In this document: positions 5,130-5,143 of the stretch, piece by piece
Position numbering within the stretch: position 1 is the first letter of the stretch
Layout of the letters: every line of letters begins with the position of its first letter
NCBI GenBank assembly: GCA_003648225.1
Contig: QMOL01000231.1
Location: 1-5,143 of the forward strand
Length of the DNA stretch: 5,143 nucleotides
Reading direction: 5' to 3'
Source of the DNA: Chlamydiota bacterium
Lineage (GTDB): Bacteria > Auribacterota > UBA3054 > B51-G9
The notes under the pieces: generated by a model
The model's input: only the letters and a program-made list of their open reading frames with translations
Told to the model about the DNA's origin: nothing
Databases searched by the model: none
Position numbers and translations under genes: made by a program

Positions 5130-5143
5130 TTATGATTGAATAA

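Overview
The window is AT-rich bacterial chromosomal DNA with four protein genes and three tRNA genes. All three tRNAs carry an encoded 3' CCA. Promoters of the sigma-70 type with 17-base spacers can be read directly, but Shine-Dalgarno signals are weak or absent. The long C-terminal extension of NagB (ending in a YYRW...NEPEW motif) is, as I recall it, typical of Planctomycetes/Verrucomicrobia-like and related candidate phyla. That placement is an inference and the taxon is not certain.

Left part, minus strand (1-2131): a 3'-truncated xylulokinase gene (xylB-like, FGGY sugar kinase) runs off the left edge. Upstream of it, 55 bases away on the same strand, is a YicC/YloC-family endoribonuclease gene with a good promoter at 2191-2219. 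The two could be cotranscribed.

Centre (2174-2633): a very AT-rich intergenic stretch carries three exact DnaA-box-like TGTGAATAA sites and two near matches, a 15-base direct repeat and a 7-base inverted repeat. Next comes tRNA-Pro(GGG) on the minus strand with its own promoter, then the promoter region of the next plus-strand gene, which contains a (TAA)6 microsatellite. All protein genes point away from this centre, which together with the DnaA-like boxes makes it a candidate replication-origin or DnaA-binding region. This is the most interesting signal in the window.

Right part, plus strand (2634-5143): first an Eis-like GNAT acetyltransferase with an SCP2-like C-terminal domain. After it comes a 131-base spacer made largely of degenerate heptamers (consensus near AATACTA/G) around a hairpin-forming core. 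Then nagB, glucosamine-6-phosphate deaminase, with Ser at the position that is usually Asp or Asn in the active site. The window ends with a promoter and a tRNA-Thr(TGT)-tRNA-Tyr(GTA) pair, an order that in many bacteria precedes tRNA-Gly, tRNA-Thr and tuf.

Metabolically, xylulokinase (pentose entry) and NagB (amino-sugar entry into glycolysis) suggest a sugar-using heterotroph, but they are on opposite strands and not in one operon. No IS element, CRISPR array or phage gene is visible. No stretch over 300 bases lacks a gene.
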